From Spirosoma montaniterrae (GTDB taxonomy: Bacteria > Bacteroidota > Bacteroidia > Cytophagales > Spirosomataceae), in the NCBI RefSeq assembly GCF_001988955.1, contig NZ_CP014263.1:1922001-1986000 (forward strand): 64,000 bases of DNA, read 5' to 3'. A model generated the notes under the pieces. It made no database searches, was not told the origin of the DNA, and was given only the letters and a program-made list of their open reading frames with translations. Both the position numbers and the translations under genes were made by a program. Below, piece by piece: positions 24,871 through 33,670 of the stretch (its first letter is position 1; each line of letters starts with the position of its first letter).

Positions 24871-26361
24871 ATGGGAAAACCGACCGGATTTTTAGAATTC
24901 ACGCGCGAACTGCCAAAGAAGCGCGACCCGCAACAGCGGATTCACGACTACAAAGAAATTGAGATGCCGTTCTCGGAGCAGGACTCCCAGCGGCAGGCAG
25001 CCCGTTGCATGGACTGCGGCACGCCGTTTTGCCACAGCGGCTGTCCGCTTGGCAACATCATCCCCGAGTTCAACGACGCCGTGTATGAGCAGAACTGGGG
25101 TTATGCTTATGAAATTCTGGCGAGTACCAATAACTTCCCGGAGTTTACGGGCCGCATCTGCCCCGCACCCTGCGAAGCAAGTTGTGTGCTGGGCATTAAC
25201 AAACCGCCCGTCGCCATCGAGTTCATCGAAAAGTCGATTGCCGAAGTGGCGTTCGAGCGTGGGCACGTGGTGCCGAAGCCGCCCAAAGTACGCACCGGCA
25301 AAACAGTTGCCGTGGTTGGTTCGGGTCCGGCGGGGCTGGCGGCTGCGGCCCAACTCAACAAGGCCGGGCATACCGTAACAGTGTTTGAGCGGGCCGATCA
25401 GATTGGCGGGCTGCTGCGCTACGGCATTCCCGATTTCAAACTCGAAAAGTGGACTATCGACCGCCGATTGGCCGTGATGGAAGCCGAAGGGATTATCTTC
25501 AAACCAGGCGTCAACGTAGGCGTGGACATCAAAGCCAACACACTGCTGAACGATTTTGACCTCATAATGCTGACAGGTGGCTCGACCGTACCACGCGACC
25601 TGCCCATTCCGGGCCGCGATCTGAAAGGCATTTACCCGGCGATGGAGTTTTTGAGTCAGCAAAACAAGCGCGTAGCCGGGCTGTTTGTTCAGGTCGATCA
25701 CCGGGGCGAAACCTACGGCGATGGCGATATTTTCGCGACGGGTAAAAACGTAGTGGTCATTGGCGGGGGCGACACGGGTTCCGACTGCGTGGGCACCTCG
25801 AACCGGCACGGTGCCGCGAGTGTGACGCAGATTGAGCTGATGCCGATGCCGCCCAAAGAACGCGCTGACAGCACCCCCTGGCCCAACTGGCCTATGATGC
25901 TACGCACCAGCACCAGCCACGAAGAGGGTTGTGAACGCCACTGGAGCATCAATACGAAGGCGTTTATTGGCGATGAAGAGGGCAATCTGAAAGCCCTCCG
26001 CTTAGTTGACCTGACGTGGGAAAACCGCGATGGTCGTATGCAGATGGTTGAACTGCCCGGCTCTGAACGCGACATTCCCTGCGAGTTGGCTCTGTTAGCG
26101 GCTGGCTTCCTCCACCCGCAACACAACGGTCTGCTCGATGATCTGGGCGTGGAGTACGACGAGCGCGGCAATGTAAAAGCAACTAATTATCAGACTACTA
26201 CGAACCCTAAGGTATTTGCCGCTGGCGACATGCGCCGGGGTCAGTCGCTGGTCGTGTGGGCTATTTCAGAAGGTCGCGAAGCCGCCCGTGCCGCCGACTG
26301 CTACCTCATGGGCGAAAGCCTGCTCGAAGCGAAAGCCGTGTCGCTGATCGAAGTGGCGTAG
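24871..26361 (+). CDS. gltD: Glutamate synthase small subunit (GOGAT beta)
   Basis: A 496-residue NADPH-dependent electron-supply subunit of glutamate synthase. The N-terminal region carries two cysteine clusters for [4Fe-4S] centres (CMDCGTPFCHSGCPLGN and CPAPCEASCVLG). The FAD site is VAVVGSGPAGLAAAAQLN and the NADPH site VVVIGGGDTGSDC. The end segment AAGDMRRGQSLVVWAISEGR is conserved. The length is normal. It probably shares a transcript with gltB through the intervening small genes, and a hairpin terminator follows at 26384. Confidence 0.96.
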   Translation: MGKPTGFLEFTRELPKKRDPQQRIHDYKEIEMPFSEQDSQRQAARCMDCGTPFCHSGCPLGNIIPEFNDAVYEQNWGYAYEILASTNNFPEFTGRICPAPCEASCVLGINKPPVAIEFIEKSIAEVAFERGHVVPKPPKVRTGKTVAVVGSGPAGLAAAAQLNKAGHTVTVFERADQIGGLLRYGIPDFKLEKWTIDRRLAVMEAEGIIFKPGVNVGVDIKANTLLNDFDLIMLTGGSTVPRDLPIPGRDLKGIYPAMEFLSQQNKRVAGLFVQVDHRGETYGDGDIFATGKNVVVIGGGDTGSDCVGTSNRHGAASVTQIELMPMPPKERADSTPWPNWPMMLRTSTSHEEGCERHWSINTKAFIGDEEGNLKALRLVDLTWENRDGRMQMVELPGSERDIPCELALLAAGFLHPQHNGLLDDLGVEYDERGNVKATNYQTTTNPKVFAAGDMRRGQSLVVWAISEGREAARAADCYLMGESLLEAKAVSLIEVA

Positions 26362-26383
26362 CAGACTACACAAATTTTACACC

Positions 26384-26425
26384 GCCCGGTGGCTAATCTA
26401 CAGATTGGTTATCGGGCTGTTTTCT
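26384..26425 (+). terminator. Probable terminator after gltD
   Basis: A 15-bp stem with several G-T pairs, GCCCGGTGGCTAATC with GATTGGTTATCGGGC and a 4-nt loop, is followed by TGTTTTCTT. It begins 22 bp after the gltD stop. Confidence 0.6.
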
Positions 26426-26510
26426 TGTAGGATTAGATACCCTAAATACGGTTACGGTCTAACAAGCGTACTATTTTTGGTAGATTGCAGAGAAGTCTGA
26501 CCAAATCTGT

Positions 26511-26813
26511 ATGCCTAAACTATACGAATACCTGGGTATCGCTTTTTACTTTTACGCAAATGAGCATTTGCCTATTCACGTTCACGCCAGGTATGAGCAG
26601 TACGAGACCATTTTTGAACTCATCTATGAAGATGGTACGTTGATAGATGTGCAGCAACGAAAGTCGGGAAGCGGCCCGGTATTGCCTGCTAAAAAGCGAA
26701 AAGAAGCCGAGAAGTTCGTTAGGGCATATTACGACAAAATCACAGAAAAATGGGAAGCGTTCTTCATTCTGAAAAAAGAAATAACCGCCGAGCGAATCAC
26801 GCAAAAACTGTGA
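26511..26813 (+). CDS. DUF4160 protein
   Basis: 100 residues. The family core is clear: an N-terminal LGIAFYFYANEHLPIHVHAR with the conserved PxHxHA motif, a central acidic strand region, then KKRKEAEKFVRAYYDKITEK ending in the W-x-x-FF-type helix. The function is unproven, but the gene is habitually paired with DUF2442. The stop codon overlaps the GTG start of the DUF2442 gene (GTGA), so the pair is translationally coupled. A possible -7 box TATTTTTG is at 26472-26479. Confidence 0.82.
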   Translation: MPKLYEYLGIAFYFYANEHLPIHVHARYEQYETIFELIYEDGTLIDVQQRKSGSGPVLPAKKRKEAEKFVRAYYDKITEKWEAFFILKKEITAERITQKL

Positions 26814-27064
26814 AATATATCCGGGTCACGGAGGCCCGGCACATCGGTGATTATAAGGTATTGATCCGTTTCAACGACAACACCGAGCAAACGATTGACT
26901 TTGGCCCGTTTCTCTACGAACATCCGCACCCGCAATATAATCGCTACCGCGACCTTGCCCTTTTCAAAACATTTACCGTTGAGATGGGCAACTTGGTTTG
27001 GGGCGAAAACTGGGATTTGATTTTTCCGGTTGAGGAGTTGCATAGGGGAATACTGAAGGCGTAG
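26810..27064 (+). CDS. DUF2442 protein, partner of DUF4160
   Basis: 84 residues. The GTG start at 26810 is chosen because it overlaps the DUF4160 stop in a GTGA junction and gives the usual length and N-terminus (VKYIRVTEARHIGDYKVLIR). The upstream ATG at 26750 would overlap the partner by 64 bp. The conserved pattern of a strand pair, DNTEQTIDFGPFL, then RDLALFKTFTVEMGNLVWG and the NWDL ending fits DUF2442. It converges on the AT-rich Rx4H gene with 24 bp between stops. Confidence 0.8.
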   Translation: MKYIRVTEARHIGDYKVLIRFNDNTEQTIDFGPFLYEHPHPQYNRYRDLALFKTFTVEMGNLVWGENWDLIFPVEELHRGILKA

Positions 27065-27088
27065 AAATGTTAGAAAATCCGATATATT

Positions 27089-27937
27089 TTAATCTCGCAC
27101 GAATGTAAAACTATCGTGTTCAACACTGTAGCGAATCTTAGTTCTACGACACTTTCCCCCTGTTAACAGACTTGGATGAGATATTTCATAAATGCTATCT
27201 TTCAGAGAGGTTCGCTCTGTACGTATTTTTTCTAATAAATAATGCGCTAAGGATATAGTTAGAGCGAATCGGTCATGCCATTCTTCGTAAGTGGTACTTT
27301 TTAATTCCCAATTCTTCCCAGTATAGTTGTTAAAATAGATTTTACCGCCAATTCCGGAAGGAAAACTAAAATTATAAGCATTATGTGCAAATGCGTTGCG
27401 TATTTGTGAATGATAAGATTTCATTACCTCCACAATCTTTAAATTCTCCTTTTCAAAAACTCCTCTTATTTCTTTTGTAATAAACTCTCTTCGCTCAAAA
27501 TCTGGAATTTCACTTTCTATCTTCCAATCGTACTCTCTACCAGCCACGAGATTTGATATTTGTTTTAAAGTTTTTAAAAACCAGTTTGACTCCCAAATGT
27601 GAGTGTATATCATAAACTCTAAAGAGGTGCAATAACGAAAGAAAGCCGCTTGCTTTTCTTGGTCAAGTTTATTGTAATAGACTTCTCGATCTTGGTTGAT
27701 GTATGTAACATAGAACTCGCGTCTATGTAAGTCTCGGTAGTGGCCCATGCGATCATCAATGACGTATGGGCTGAGATTCTGTACTGTTCCAATATAGTTT
27801 TCCTTATATGAGCCATCAGCAAGCAACACTATATAATCATTTAGGTTGTGTTCTCTCTTCTTTATCAAATTGAACAATTCGTCAATGGCTTCACGAACCT
27901 GTGCTTCACAATCCTTTAAATGTGTCTCTGTAATCAT
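27089..27937 (-). CDS. AT-rich orphan protein with a HEPN-type Rx4H motif
   Basis: 282 residues, no family recognised with confidence. It is predicted mostly helical. Residues about 165-190 read IVEVMKSYHSQIRNAFAHNA, in which R180-N-A-F-A-H185 is the R-x4-H signature seen in HEPN ribonucleases and related nucleotide-binding HEPN domains. The helix before and the aromatic-rich segment after are in keeping with that fold. Base composition is visibly more AT-rich than every neighbour, suggesting recent transfer. A perfect 34-bp palindrome lies 19 bp upstream of the start. It could be a stand-alone toxin or defence protein, or an inactive HEPN relative; the motif is the only support. Confidence 0.7.
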   Translation of the reverse strand: MITETHLKDCEAQVREAIDELFNLIKKREHNLNDYIVLLADGSYKENYIGTVQNLSPYVIDDRMGHYRDLHRREFYVTYINQDREVYYNKLDQEKQAAFFRYCTSLEFMIYTHIWESNWFLKTLKQISNLVAGREYDWKIESEIPDFERREFITKEIRGVFEKENLKIVEVMKSYHSQIRNAFAHNAYNFSFPSGIGGKIYFNNYTGKNWELKSTTYEEWHDRFALTISLAHYLLEKIRTERTSLKDSIYEISHPSLLTGGKCRRTKIRYSVEHDSFTFVRD

Positions 27938-27956
27938 AAATTAAAATATTTAGGCT

Positions 27957-27990
27957 GGACGTATGTGCATTGCAATGCACATACGTCCAA
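27957..27990. repeat. Perfect 34-bp palindrome between glnS and the Rx4H gene
   Basis: TGGACGTATGTGCATTG is followed directly by its exact reverse complement, so there is no spacer. It lies 7 bp past the glnS stop and 19 bp before the start of the Rx4H gene, in the direction both are transcribed. It has no T-run on the exit side, so it is either a hairpin-forming insertion or a protein-binding operator. Confidence 0.85.
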
Positions 27991-27997
27991 CTTAGCA

Positions 27998-29716
27998 TTA
28001 CCCCTTCTTCTGCTCCTTCGCCCAGCCGTCTTTGAGCGTGACGGTGCGGTTGAACACGGGTCGGTTAGTTGTTGAATCAACGTCCAGCACGAAGTAGCCT
28101 TTGCGCATGAACTGCACGTTCGTGAGCGAACCGCTGCGGGTGGCCTCTACCAGTGCGGGTTCAACAAACGCCCGGACAACTTCCAGCGAGTTGGGGTTCA
28201 GCAACTCCTTAAAACCACGGTCGTCGGCGGCTGGGTTTTCGACTGAGAAAAGCCGGTCGTAAAGTCGCACGTCGGCTTCAACAGCGTGCGGTACGGATAC
28301 CCAGTGAATGGTGCCTTTTACATTAATGCCGGAGGTATCAGAACCACTGCGACTTTCGGGAATATAGGTGCAGCGCAGTTCGGTAATCTCGTCCGCGTCG
28401 TTTTTGATAACCTCCTCGCATTTAACGATATACGCACCTTTCAAGCGCACCATGCCGCCCGGAAACAGCCGGAAGTATTTCTTCGGCGGGTTCTCCATGA
28501 AATCGTCGCGCTCGATGTACACTTCCCGGCTAAACGGCACTTCGCGCTCCCCTGCCGACGGGTCTTCGGGGTTATTTTCGATGCGCATAATTTCCTCGCG
28601 GCCCTCCTCATAATTCGTAATCACGAGTTTCAATGGCTGCTCGTCGGGGCGGCCACCCGCCAGCACGGCCATTACGCGGGGGGCGGTGCGGTTCAGTTCT
28701 TCGCGGATGCAGAACTCCAGCAGCCCCACATCAATCAGGTTGTCGCGTTTGGCAACGCCGATGCGGTCACAGAACTCGCGGATGCTGCCGGGTGTATAAC
28801 CGCGCCGGCGAAGGCCCGCAATAGTCGGCATACGCGGATCGTCCCAGCCGCTAACGTGGCCTTCTTCCACCAGCAGTTTCAGCTTGCGTTTGCTCATGAC
28901 CGTATAAGTCAGGTTGAGCCGGGCAAATTCGTACTGACGCGAGGGGAAAATGGCTAACTGTTCGATAAACCAGTCGTACAGAGGCCGGTGCGCTACAAAC
29001 TCCAGCGTACAGATCGAGTGCGTAATGTGTTCAATACTATCCGACTGCCCGTGGGCGAAATCGTACATCGGGTAAATGCACCAGGCGTCGCCTGTGCGGT
29101 GGTGGTGCGCGTGTTTGATACGGTAGATGACCGGGTCGCGCAGTTGCATGTTGGGCGAAGTCATGTCTACCTTCGCCCGCAGCACTTTGGCTCCGTCGGG
29201 AAACTCACCCGCCCGCATTTGCCGGAACAGGTCGAGATTTTCAGCAACGGGCCGATTCCGGTACGGGCTTTCGGTTCCAGGTTTGTCGGGCGAGCCTTTC
29301 TGTTCGGCAATTTCCTCAGCAGTCGAATCGTCAACGTAGGCTAATCCCTTCTGAATCAGCTTTTCAGCAAACTGATAGAGTTGCTCGAAATAGTCGGACG
29401 CGTAGAACTCGTTTTCCCACTCAAAGCCTAACCAACGCACGTCGTTCTTGATGGAATCAACGTACTCGGTATCTTCGGTAACGGGGTTGGTATCGTCGAA
29501 ACGGAGATTCGTTTGCCCCTCGTATTTGTCGGCAAGACCGAAGTTCAGGCAAATCGACTTAGCATGGCCGATATGCAGGTAGCCGTTGGGTTCGGGCGGG
29601 AAGCGTGTGTGTACGCGCCCACCGTGCTTACCGCTGGCAATATCGTCTTCAACAATTTGTTCGATGAAGTTCAGAGACCTTTCGGTCGAGGATTCATTGG
29701 TGGCTTCGGTCATCAT
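27998..29716 (-). CDS. glnS: Glutamine--tRNA ligase
   Basis: A 572-residue class I synthetase charging tRNA-Gln. The HIGH motif is in [20 protein letters not shown] and the KMSKS equivalent is [14 protein letters not shown]. The tRNA-acceptor-binding and the two C-terminal anticodon-binding beta-barrel regions are present and the length is typical. Two ATGs lie in tandem at 29716 and 29713; either could be used. Its presence indicates direct Gln charging rather than the Glu-tRNA amidotransferase route. Confidence 0.96.
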   Translation of the reverse strand: MMTEATNESSTERSLNFIEQIVEDDIASGKHGGRVHTRFPPEPNGYLHIGHAKSICLNFGLADKYEGQTNLRFDDTNPVTEDTEYVDSIKNDVRWLGFEWENEFYASDYFEQLYQFAEKLIQKGLAYVDDSTAEEIAEQKGSPDKPGTESPYRNRPVAENLDLFRQMRAGEFPDGAKVLRAKVDMTSPNMQLRDPVIYRIKHAHHHRTGDAWCIYPMYDFAHGQSDSIEHITHSICTLEFVAHRPLYDWFIEQLAIFPSRQYEFARLNLTYTVMSKRKLKLLVEEGHVSGWDDPRMPTIAGLRRRGYTPGSIREFCDRIGVAKRDNLIDVGLLEFCIREELNRTAPRVMAVLAGGRPDEQPLKLVITNYEEGREEIMRIENNPEDPSAGEREVPFSREVYIERDDFMENPPKKYFRLFPGGMVRLKGAYIVKCEEVIKNDADEITELRCTYIPESRSGSDTSGINVKGTIHWVSVPHAVEADVRLYDRLFSVENPAADDRGFKELLNPNSLEVVRAFVEPALVEATRSGSLTNVQFMRKGYFVLDVDSTTNRPVFNRTVTLKDGWAKEQKKG

Positions 29717-29946
29717 CTCAGGCTGCTGCTATAAAGCCCCGAATTTACGTCGTTTTTTCATAACCACAGCGGCAAAGTGGTTGCAGAGTTATATTCTCAT
29801 GGGCCTAAATTCTGAACTTGCGTCATCTAAATCAGGCAGCAAAATCACCCAACAACTCACTGTATGTCAATTAATTACAAACAATTTTTCATGAACTATA
29901 CCCCCCTTTGTACTGTTCTGTTTATATATCACTCAACGCCCTTTTG

Positions 29947-30984
29947 ATGCCTGATTTCAAGCCGAATCTGATTCTGTACACTGCTGATGCACTCAACGAA
30001 CGGGGTGAGGCCATCGTGGCAAATTTCCCCGACATCGAGATGCTCGAAGTGAAGCAGCACAACCGCCTGCCCGAACTGGGCATGAACCATTTTAAGGTAA
30101 AATCCGACGTGCTGGTGCTGGGCAAGCTGAAAACGCAGGATGTGAAGTGGAGCGGTCGCTCGTCGGATTACATCGCGCCCAGTCTGGCGAACGGCTGTTT
30201 CGGCGGCTGCGCCTATTGCTACGTCGACCGGCACAAGAAAGTCAACCCAATTACGCTGTTTACCAACGTTGAGGAGATTACGGCGACGGTCGATAAGCAC
30301 GTGCATACGTTGCCGTGGCCGAAGCCCGCCAACCAAACCGACCCAACATTCTGGACGTATGACATCGGCTGTAACTCAGATATTTCCATTGATTATAGCC
30401 TGACCGACGGTGTTCAACAAGTGTTTGACTTTTACCGCGACCACCCCCGCGCCAAAGCAACGTTTGCAACCAAATTTGTCAACCCTGACCTGCTCAGCTT
30501 CGACCCGCAGCGTAAGGTACGGATTCGGTTTAGCCTGATGCCTGCCCATGTCAGCAAGTTGGTTGACGTCCGTACCGATAGCATCGAAAAGCGTATTGCG
30601 GCCATCAACGACTTTTACGACGCGGGTTACGAAGTTCACGTCAATTTCTCGCCTGTAATTGTGTACGGGGGGAAACAATGGCGTGATGATTACCGCGAAT
30701 TATTCCGGCAATTAGACGCGCAGTTGCGGCCTGAAGTGAAGGCACAGCTAAAGTGTGAAGTCATTTTCCTGACGCATAATCAATGGCAGCATCAGGCCAA
30801 TTTAGCCATCAATCCAAAGGCTGAAGAGTTGCTGTGGGTGCCGGAGTTGCAGGAGAACAAACGTAGCCAATTCGGCGGCTGGAACATCCGCTACGACCAT
30901 CAGTTGAAGGGCAAAATGGTTGCGGTGTTCGAGCAGATGATAACGGACGAGATTCCGTGGTGTCAGATTCGGTATATTTTCTGA
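29947..30984 (+). CDS. Spore photoproduct lyase-like radical SAM protein
   Basis: About 345 residues from the ATG at 29947; the frame opens at 29908, but MPDFKPNLILYTADALNERG is the natural start. The radical SAM cluster motif is GCFGGCAYCYVDRH (CX3CX2C). SYDIGCNSD-type and FATKFVNPDLL segments match the SPL family, which repairs UV-induced spore photoproduct in Bacillus. This organism is not expected to make spores, so the substrate is uncertain; repair of another thymine lesion or an unrelated reaction is possible. Convergent with the DUF2490 gene. Confidence 0.82.
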   Translation: MPDFKPNLILYTADALNERGEAIVANFPDIEMLEVKQHNRLPELGMNHFKVKSDVLVLGKLKTQDVKWSGRSSDYIAPSLANGCFGGCAYCYVDRHKKVNPITLFTNVEEITATVDKHVHTLPWPKPANQTDPTFWTYDIGCNSDISIDYSLTDGVQQVFDFYRDHPRAKATFATKFVNPDLLSFDPQRKVRIRFSLMPAHVSKLVDVRTDSIEKRIAAINDFYDAGYEVHVNFSPVIVYGGKQWRDDYRELFRQLDAQLRPEVKAQLKCEVIFLTHNQWQHQANLAINPKAEELLWVPELQENKRSQFGGWNIRYDHQLKGKMVAVFEQMITDEIPWCQIRYIF

Positions 30985-30995
30985 ATACCCAAACC

Positions 30996-31120
30996 ATCAG
31001 AACCAGGATTAGCCGGGATTAGCCAGATTAAACAAGATTATAAATCCTGCGCAGTAATTAATTAAGCGCAGCGTAGAATCCTGTTTAATCCTGTAAATCC
31101 CGGCTAATCCTGGTTCTGAT
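30996..31120. repeat. GAACCAGGATTAGCCGGGAT inverted repeat, copy 2
   Basis: The arms begin ATCAGAACCAGGATTAGCCG on both strands and stay alike for about 55 nt to an inner CTGCGC segment, with scattered mismatches. It occupies the gap between the convergent SPL-like and DUF2490 genes and ends 5 bp from the latter's stop. Confidence 0.9.
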
Positions 31121-31125
31121 AGTTC

Positions 31126-31932
31126 TTACTTCTTTCTCAAATCCATATTAACGACCGTATTAACGATAATACCGTTGTTGTACTGGAATACGTTTCGGTT
31201 TTGAATTTCGCGTGGTAGCTGTACGATTTGCTGAAAGAAACCACCCTCCAGCCGGAACACGGGACTGAACCGATAGCCAAGCAACAAACCTAACCGGTTC
31301 TGATCGAACACGTTTTCGCCAACGTTACGCCCGAAACCCAACAGAATTTCGTCGTAAGCAGCTACGTAAGGCGTTTTGTCTTCAAGCTTTGGTTTACCAA
31401 TGGGCATCTGCGCCCGAAACATGTAGCGTAGCCGGTTCACGTACACGGTCTCGTCGGGGCGGGGGCTGTCGGCGTTCAGGTAGCGGCCAAACCAGCGTTG
31501 TTCGAGCATAAACCGGTGACTAATCTCGACGCGCCCGATGGGATTATTGAGCGTAGCCATCTGATAGAGCCGGTGTTCGGGAAACTGCCGCCCGGCAGCC
31601 TGAATGGTATAATCGCCGTAGGGAAACGTCTCGATCCAGGCATAGCCGAGCCGCAGCGTCAGCTTATCATTGGCGTGGTAGTTGATACCCGTTCGGAGCA
31701 GACTCTGCTGCCATTTCTGCACCAGTTCGTCGCGCCGAAACTGGTACTCGAAATGCCCACTCCAGCGATTTGAAAAGCGCAGCGTGGTTGTGTTGGTGAA
31801 CCAGCCAATTGTGTTGTAATCGTTCAGACGGGTGTTCTGGGCCATAACTATCAGCGGCATACTCAGAAAGCCTGCCAGTATGCAGCGTTTCGCGTAGACG
31901 GCGAAACGCTGCACCGAAGAAGACTGTATCAT
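31126..31932 (-). CDS. DUF2490 outer-membrane beta-barrel-like protein
   Basis: A 268-residue exported protein of the DUF2490 family. A signal peptide (ILAGFLSMPLIVMAQ) precedes a chain of amphipathic strands; NDYNTIGWFTNTTTLRFSNR and RLGYAWIETFPYG are typical, as is the RHRFMLEQRWF-like segment seen here as SHRFMLEQRWFGRY. Function is unknown; these are often neighbours of carbonic anhydrase or phosphate genes. The start overlaps the carbonic anhydrase stop by 4 bp, so the two are co-translated. Confidence 0.85.
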   Translation of the reverse strand: MIQSSSVQRFAVYAKRCILAGFLSMPLIVMAQNTRLNDYNTIGWFTNTTTLRFSNRWSGHFEYQFRRDELVQKWQQSLLRTGINYHANDKLTLRLGYAWIETFPYGDYTIQAAGRQFPEHRLYQMATLNNPIGRVEISHRFMLEQRWFGRYLNADSPRPDETVYVNRLRYMFRAQMPIGKPKLEDKTPYVAAYDEILLGFGRNVGENVFDQNRLGLLLGYRFSPVFRLEGGFFQQIVQLPREIQNRNVFQYNNGIIVNTVVNMDLRKK

Positions 31933-32723
31933 TTGGTCGAAGCGCGGAATTCGGGTAAATCTTTCAACGTTTCGGGCAGGAATTCAACTTTACCAGTGCC
32001 AAGATTATAAACAGCCCCCACAATCAGGATTTCACCGTTTCGGTATTTTTTGGCAAGCACCGGCTCCAGGTCACGCAGTTCGTTGACCTGATCGATTACA
32101 TTGGCCCGAATGGCGTTTTCAAGCATGTTCCCGCCCATAGCTTTGGCCTTCTGCGCTGCGGGTTTGATGCTATTTACCAGCGTAACGATATGGCCCGGTA
32201 CGTCGGGACGCTTGATGGCGGCATCAACGGCTCCGCAGCTTTGGTGCCCCAGTACCACAATCAATTTTGAGCCGAGTGCCACGGTTGCAAACTCAACGCT
32301 TCCGTAAGAAGCCGCAGCCATTACCTGACCCGCCGTGCGGATGATGAACAGATCACCTACGCCCTGATCGAAGATAATTTCATTCGGTACACGACTGTCG
32401 GAACACCCCACAATCACGGCAAAGGGCTTTTGGCCTTTCTCGGTATTGGTGAGGTCCTGCCGGCTTTGCCGGGGCCGGATGCTCTTATCTTCAATAAACC
32501 GGCGATTACCGCCCATCAGTTTGCGAAGCGCGATGCGCGGGTCGGCATAGGCCGAGTCTCGGTTCACCACGTAGTGATCTTTTCGCCATTTGACCGAGTC
32601 AATTGTGGCAACAGTAGTGGCAGGTGTTACGTTGCGGTTTGCCCGGCGACGAGACTGGGCTTCGGTTGTTTCCATAACGCTTACAAGAACAAGTAAGGTA
32701 AGCAGGCAATAACGCGTAGACAT
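31929..32723 (-). CDS. Beta-type carbonic anhydrase, exported
   Basis: A 264-residue zinc enzyme interconverting CO2 and bicarbonate. The zinc ligands are visible in GCSDSRVPNE (Cys, with Asp-Arg dyad) and GHQSCGAVDA (His, Cys). RKLMGGNRRFIEDKS is the conserved N-terminal helix. A signal peptide (CLLTLLVLVSVMETTEAQ) indicates periplasmic or surface location, less usual than the cytoplasmic form. It is first in a two-gene unit with DUF2490. Confidence 0.93.
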   Translation of the reverse strand: MSTRYCLLTLLVLVSVMETTEAQSRRRANRNVTPATTVATIDSVKWRKDHYVVNRDSAYADPRIALRKLMGGNRRFIEDKSIRPRQSRQDLTNTEKGQKPFAVIVGCSDSRVPNEIIFDQGVGDLFIIRTAGQVMAAASYGSVEFATVALGSKLIVVLGHQSCGAVDAAIKRPDVPGHIVTLVNSIKPAAQKAKAMGGNMLENAIRANVIDQVNELRDLEPVLAKKYRNGEILIVGAVYNLGTGKVEFLPETLKDLPEFRASTK

Positions 32724-32833
32724 AAAAAAAAGAATGATTAGGTACAGAAAGCTTAACCCGGCAGAGATACTGATGGTTACTTAAAGCGATTAGTAAGTGA
32801 TTAACAAATGATTAAAATATAATTAGAAACCAA

Positions 32834-32869
32834 AAAGCCGGAGTTCACCTACGAGGCTACTCCGGCTTT
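32834..32869 (-). terminator. Terminator of the DoxX gene
   Basis: An 11-bp stem AAAGCCGGAGT/ACTCCGGCTTT with a 14-nt loop. Read on the minus strand it is followed by TTGG after the T-rich end, 20 bp beyond the DoxX stop. Confidence 0.65.
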
Positions 32870-32888
32870 ACCCTAAAGTCAATCTATG

Positions 32889-33323
32889 TTATTTCGCGTG
32901 TTGCCGCACGTATTCATCCATCGAATACCGGCCCGAACCCAGCACAATAAATGTTAGCAACAGCCCCAGCACCACCAGCGACAGCCACAACTCGGAGTTG
33001 AGAGTCGAAAACCCCCGGCTGATGTTAACGAAGAAAACGGCACCCACCAGAATTGGCAGTTGTAGCAAACACATGAGCCGCGTCAGGCAACCCACGGCAA
33101 TCAGAAAGCCGCCCATCAAATGCGCAAACGCCACGTAATGCACAATCATCACCGACCATAAATCGAATTTCAGGCCACCCACCAATTGCGTGAGGTACGT
33201 GGTATCACTGATAAAACTGATGCCCTTCAGCACCAGAATCGTGCCCAGCATGATGCGCAGGGCGTCGGTCCAGGCGGGGTGATGCGTATCGCCCCAGTGT
33301 TCAACGCGGTGTAAGAGGTTCAT
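32889..33323 (-). CDS. DoxX family membrane protein
   Basis: 144 residues with four hydrophobic helices (IMLGTILVLKGISFISD, AFAHLMGGFLIAVGCLTRLMCL, LPILVGAVFFVNI, LSLVVLGLLLTFIVLGSG). The GGFLIAVGC segment and the overall pattern match small DoxX/DoxD-like proteins. These are thought to be quinone-linked or stress-related inner-membrane proteins, with no firm reaction assigned. It stands alone with its own terminator. Confidence 0.82.
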   Translation of the reverse strand: MNLLHRVEHWGDTHHPAWTDALRIMLGTILVLKGISFISDTTYLTQLVGGLKFDLWSVMIVHYVAFAHLMGGFLIAVGCLTRLMCLLQLPILVGAVFFVNISRGFSTLNSELWLSLVVLGLLLTFIVLGSGRYSMDEYVRQHAK

Positions 33324-33457
33324 GCGTGTAAACGGTTTAGTAGTGAACCGAACTTACAGGAATGAAATCAAAAAAGCAAGCTGATTGTCAATATGTTATC
33401 AATAGCCAGCGAGGATATGCCCGAACAAATAGCGCAATTGGTTATCTTTGGTCAGTT

Positions 33458-33670
33458 ATGGCAACAAAACCTACCCTAAAAGCTGCCTTCACAGCCGCAA
33501 CGTTTGCGTTTCTGCGCGATTTGGTTCAACATAACAACCGCTAATGGTTTCAGGCCAACCGCTCTCGTTATGATGCGGCCAAAGATGAACTCTGCGGGGT
33601 GGTAGCGCGTGTTTTGGTATGCCGAAACCCAGCCTTGCCGATGAAGTTGTTCGCGGGAGCCGCCTGCTGA
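33458..33670 (+). pseudogene. Broken DUF2461 gene with in-frame stop
   Basis: The ATG at 33458, 7 nt after a -7 box TATCTTTG, opens LKAAFTAATFAFLRDLVQHNNR, then TAA at 33542-33544, then WFQANRSRYDAAKDELCGVV in the same frame. In DUF2461 proteins the sequence runs NNREWFxANRxRYExAKxE, so the stop stands exactly where Glu is expected, a single G-to-T change of GAA. Beyond about 33614 the homology is lost, so most of the roughly 220-residue protein has also been deleted. Confidence 0.8.

Noticed and set aside
24892..25809. A 305-codon open frame on the minus strand within gltD
   Set aside because: It lies fully opposite an intact, motif-complete gltD and has low-complexity His/Arg/Gly composition typical of antisense frames in GC-rich genes.
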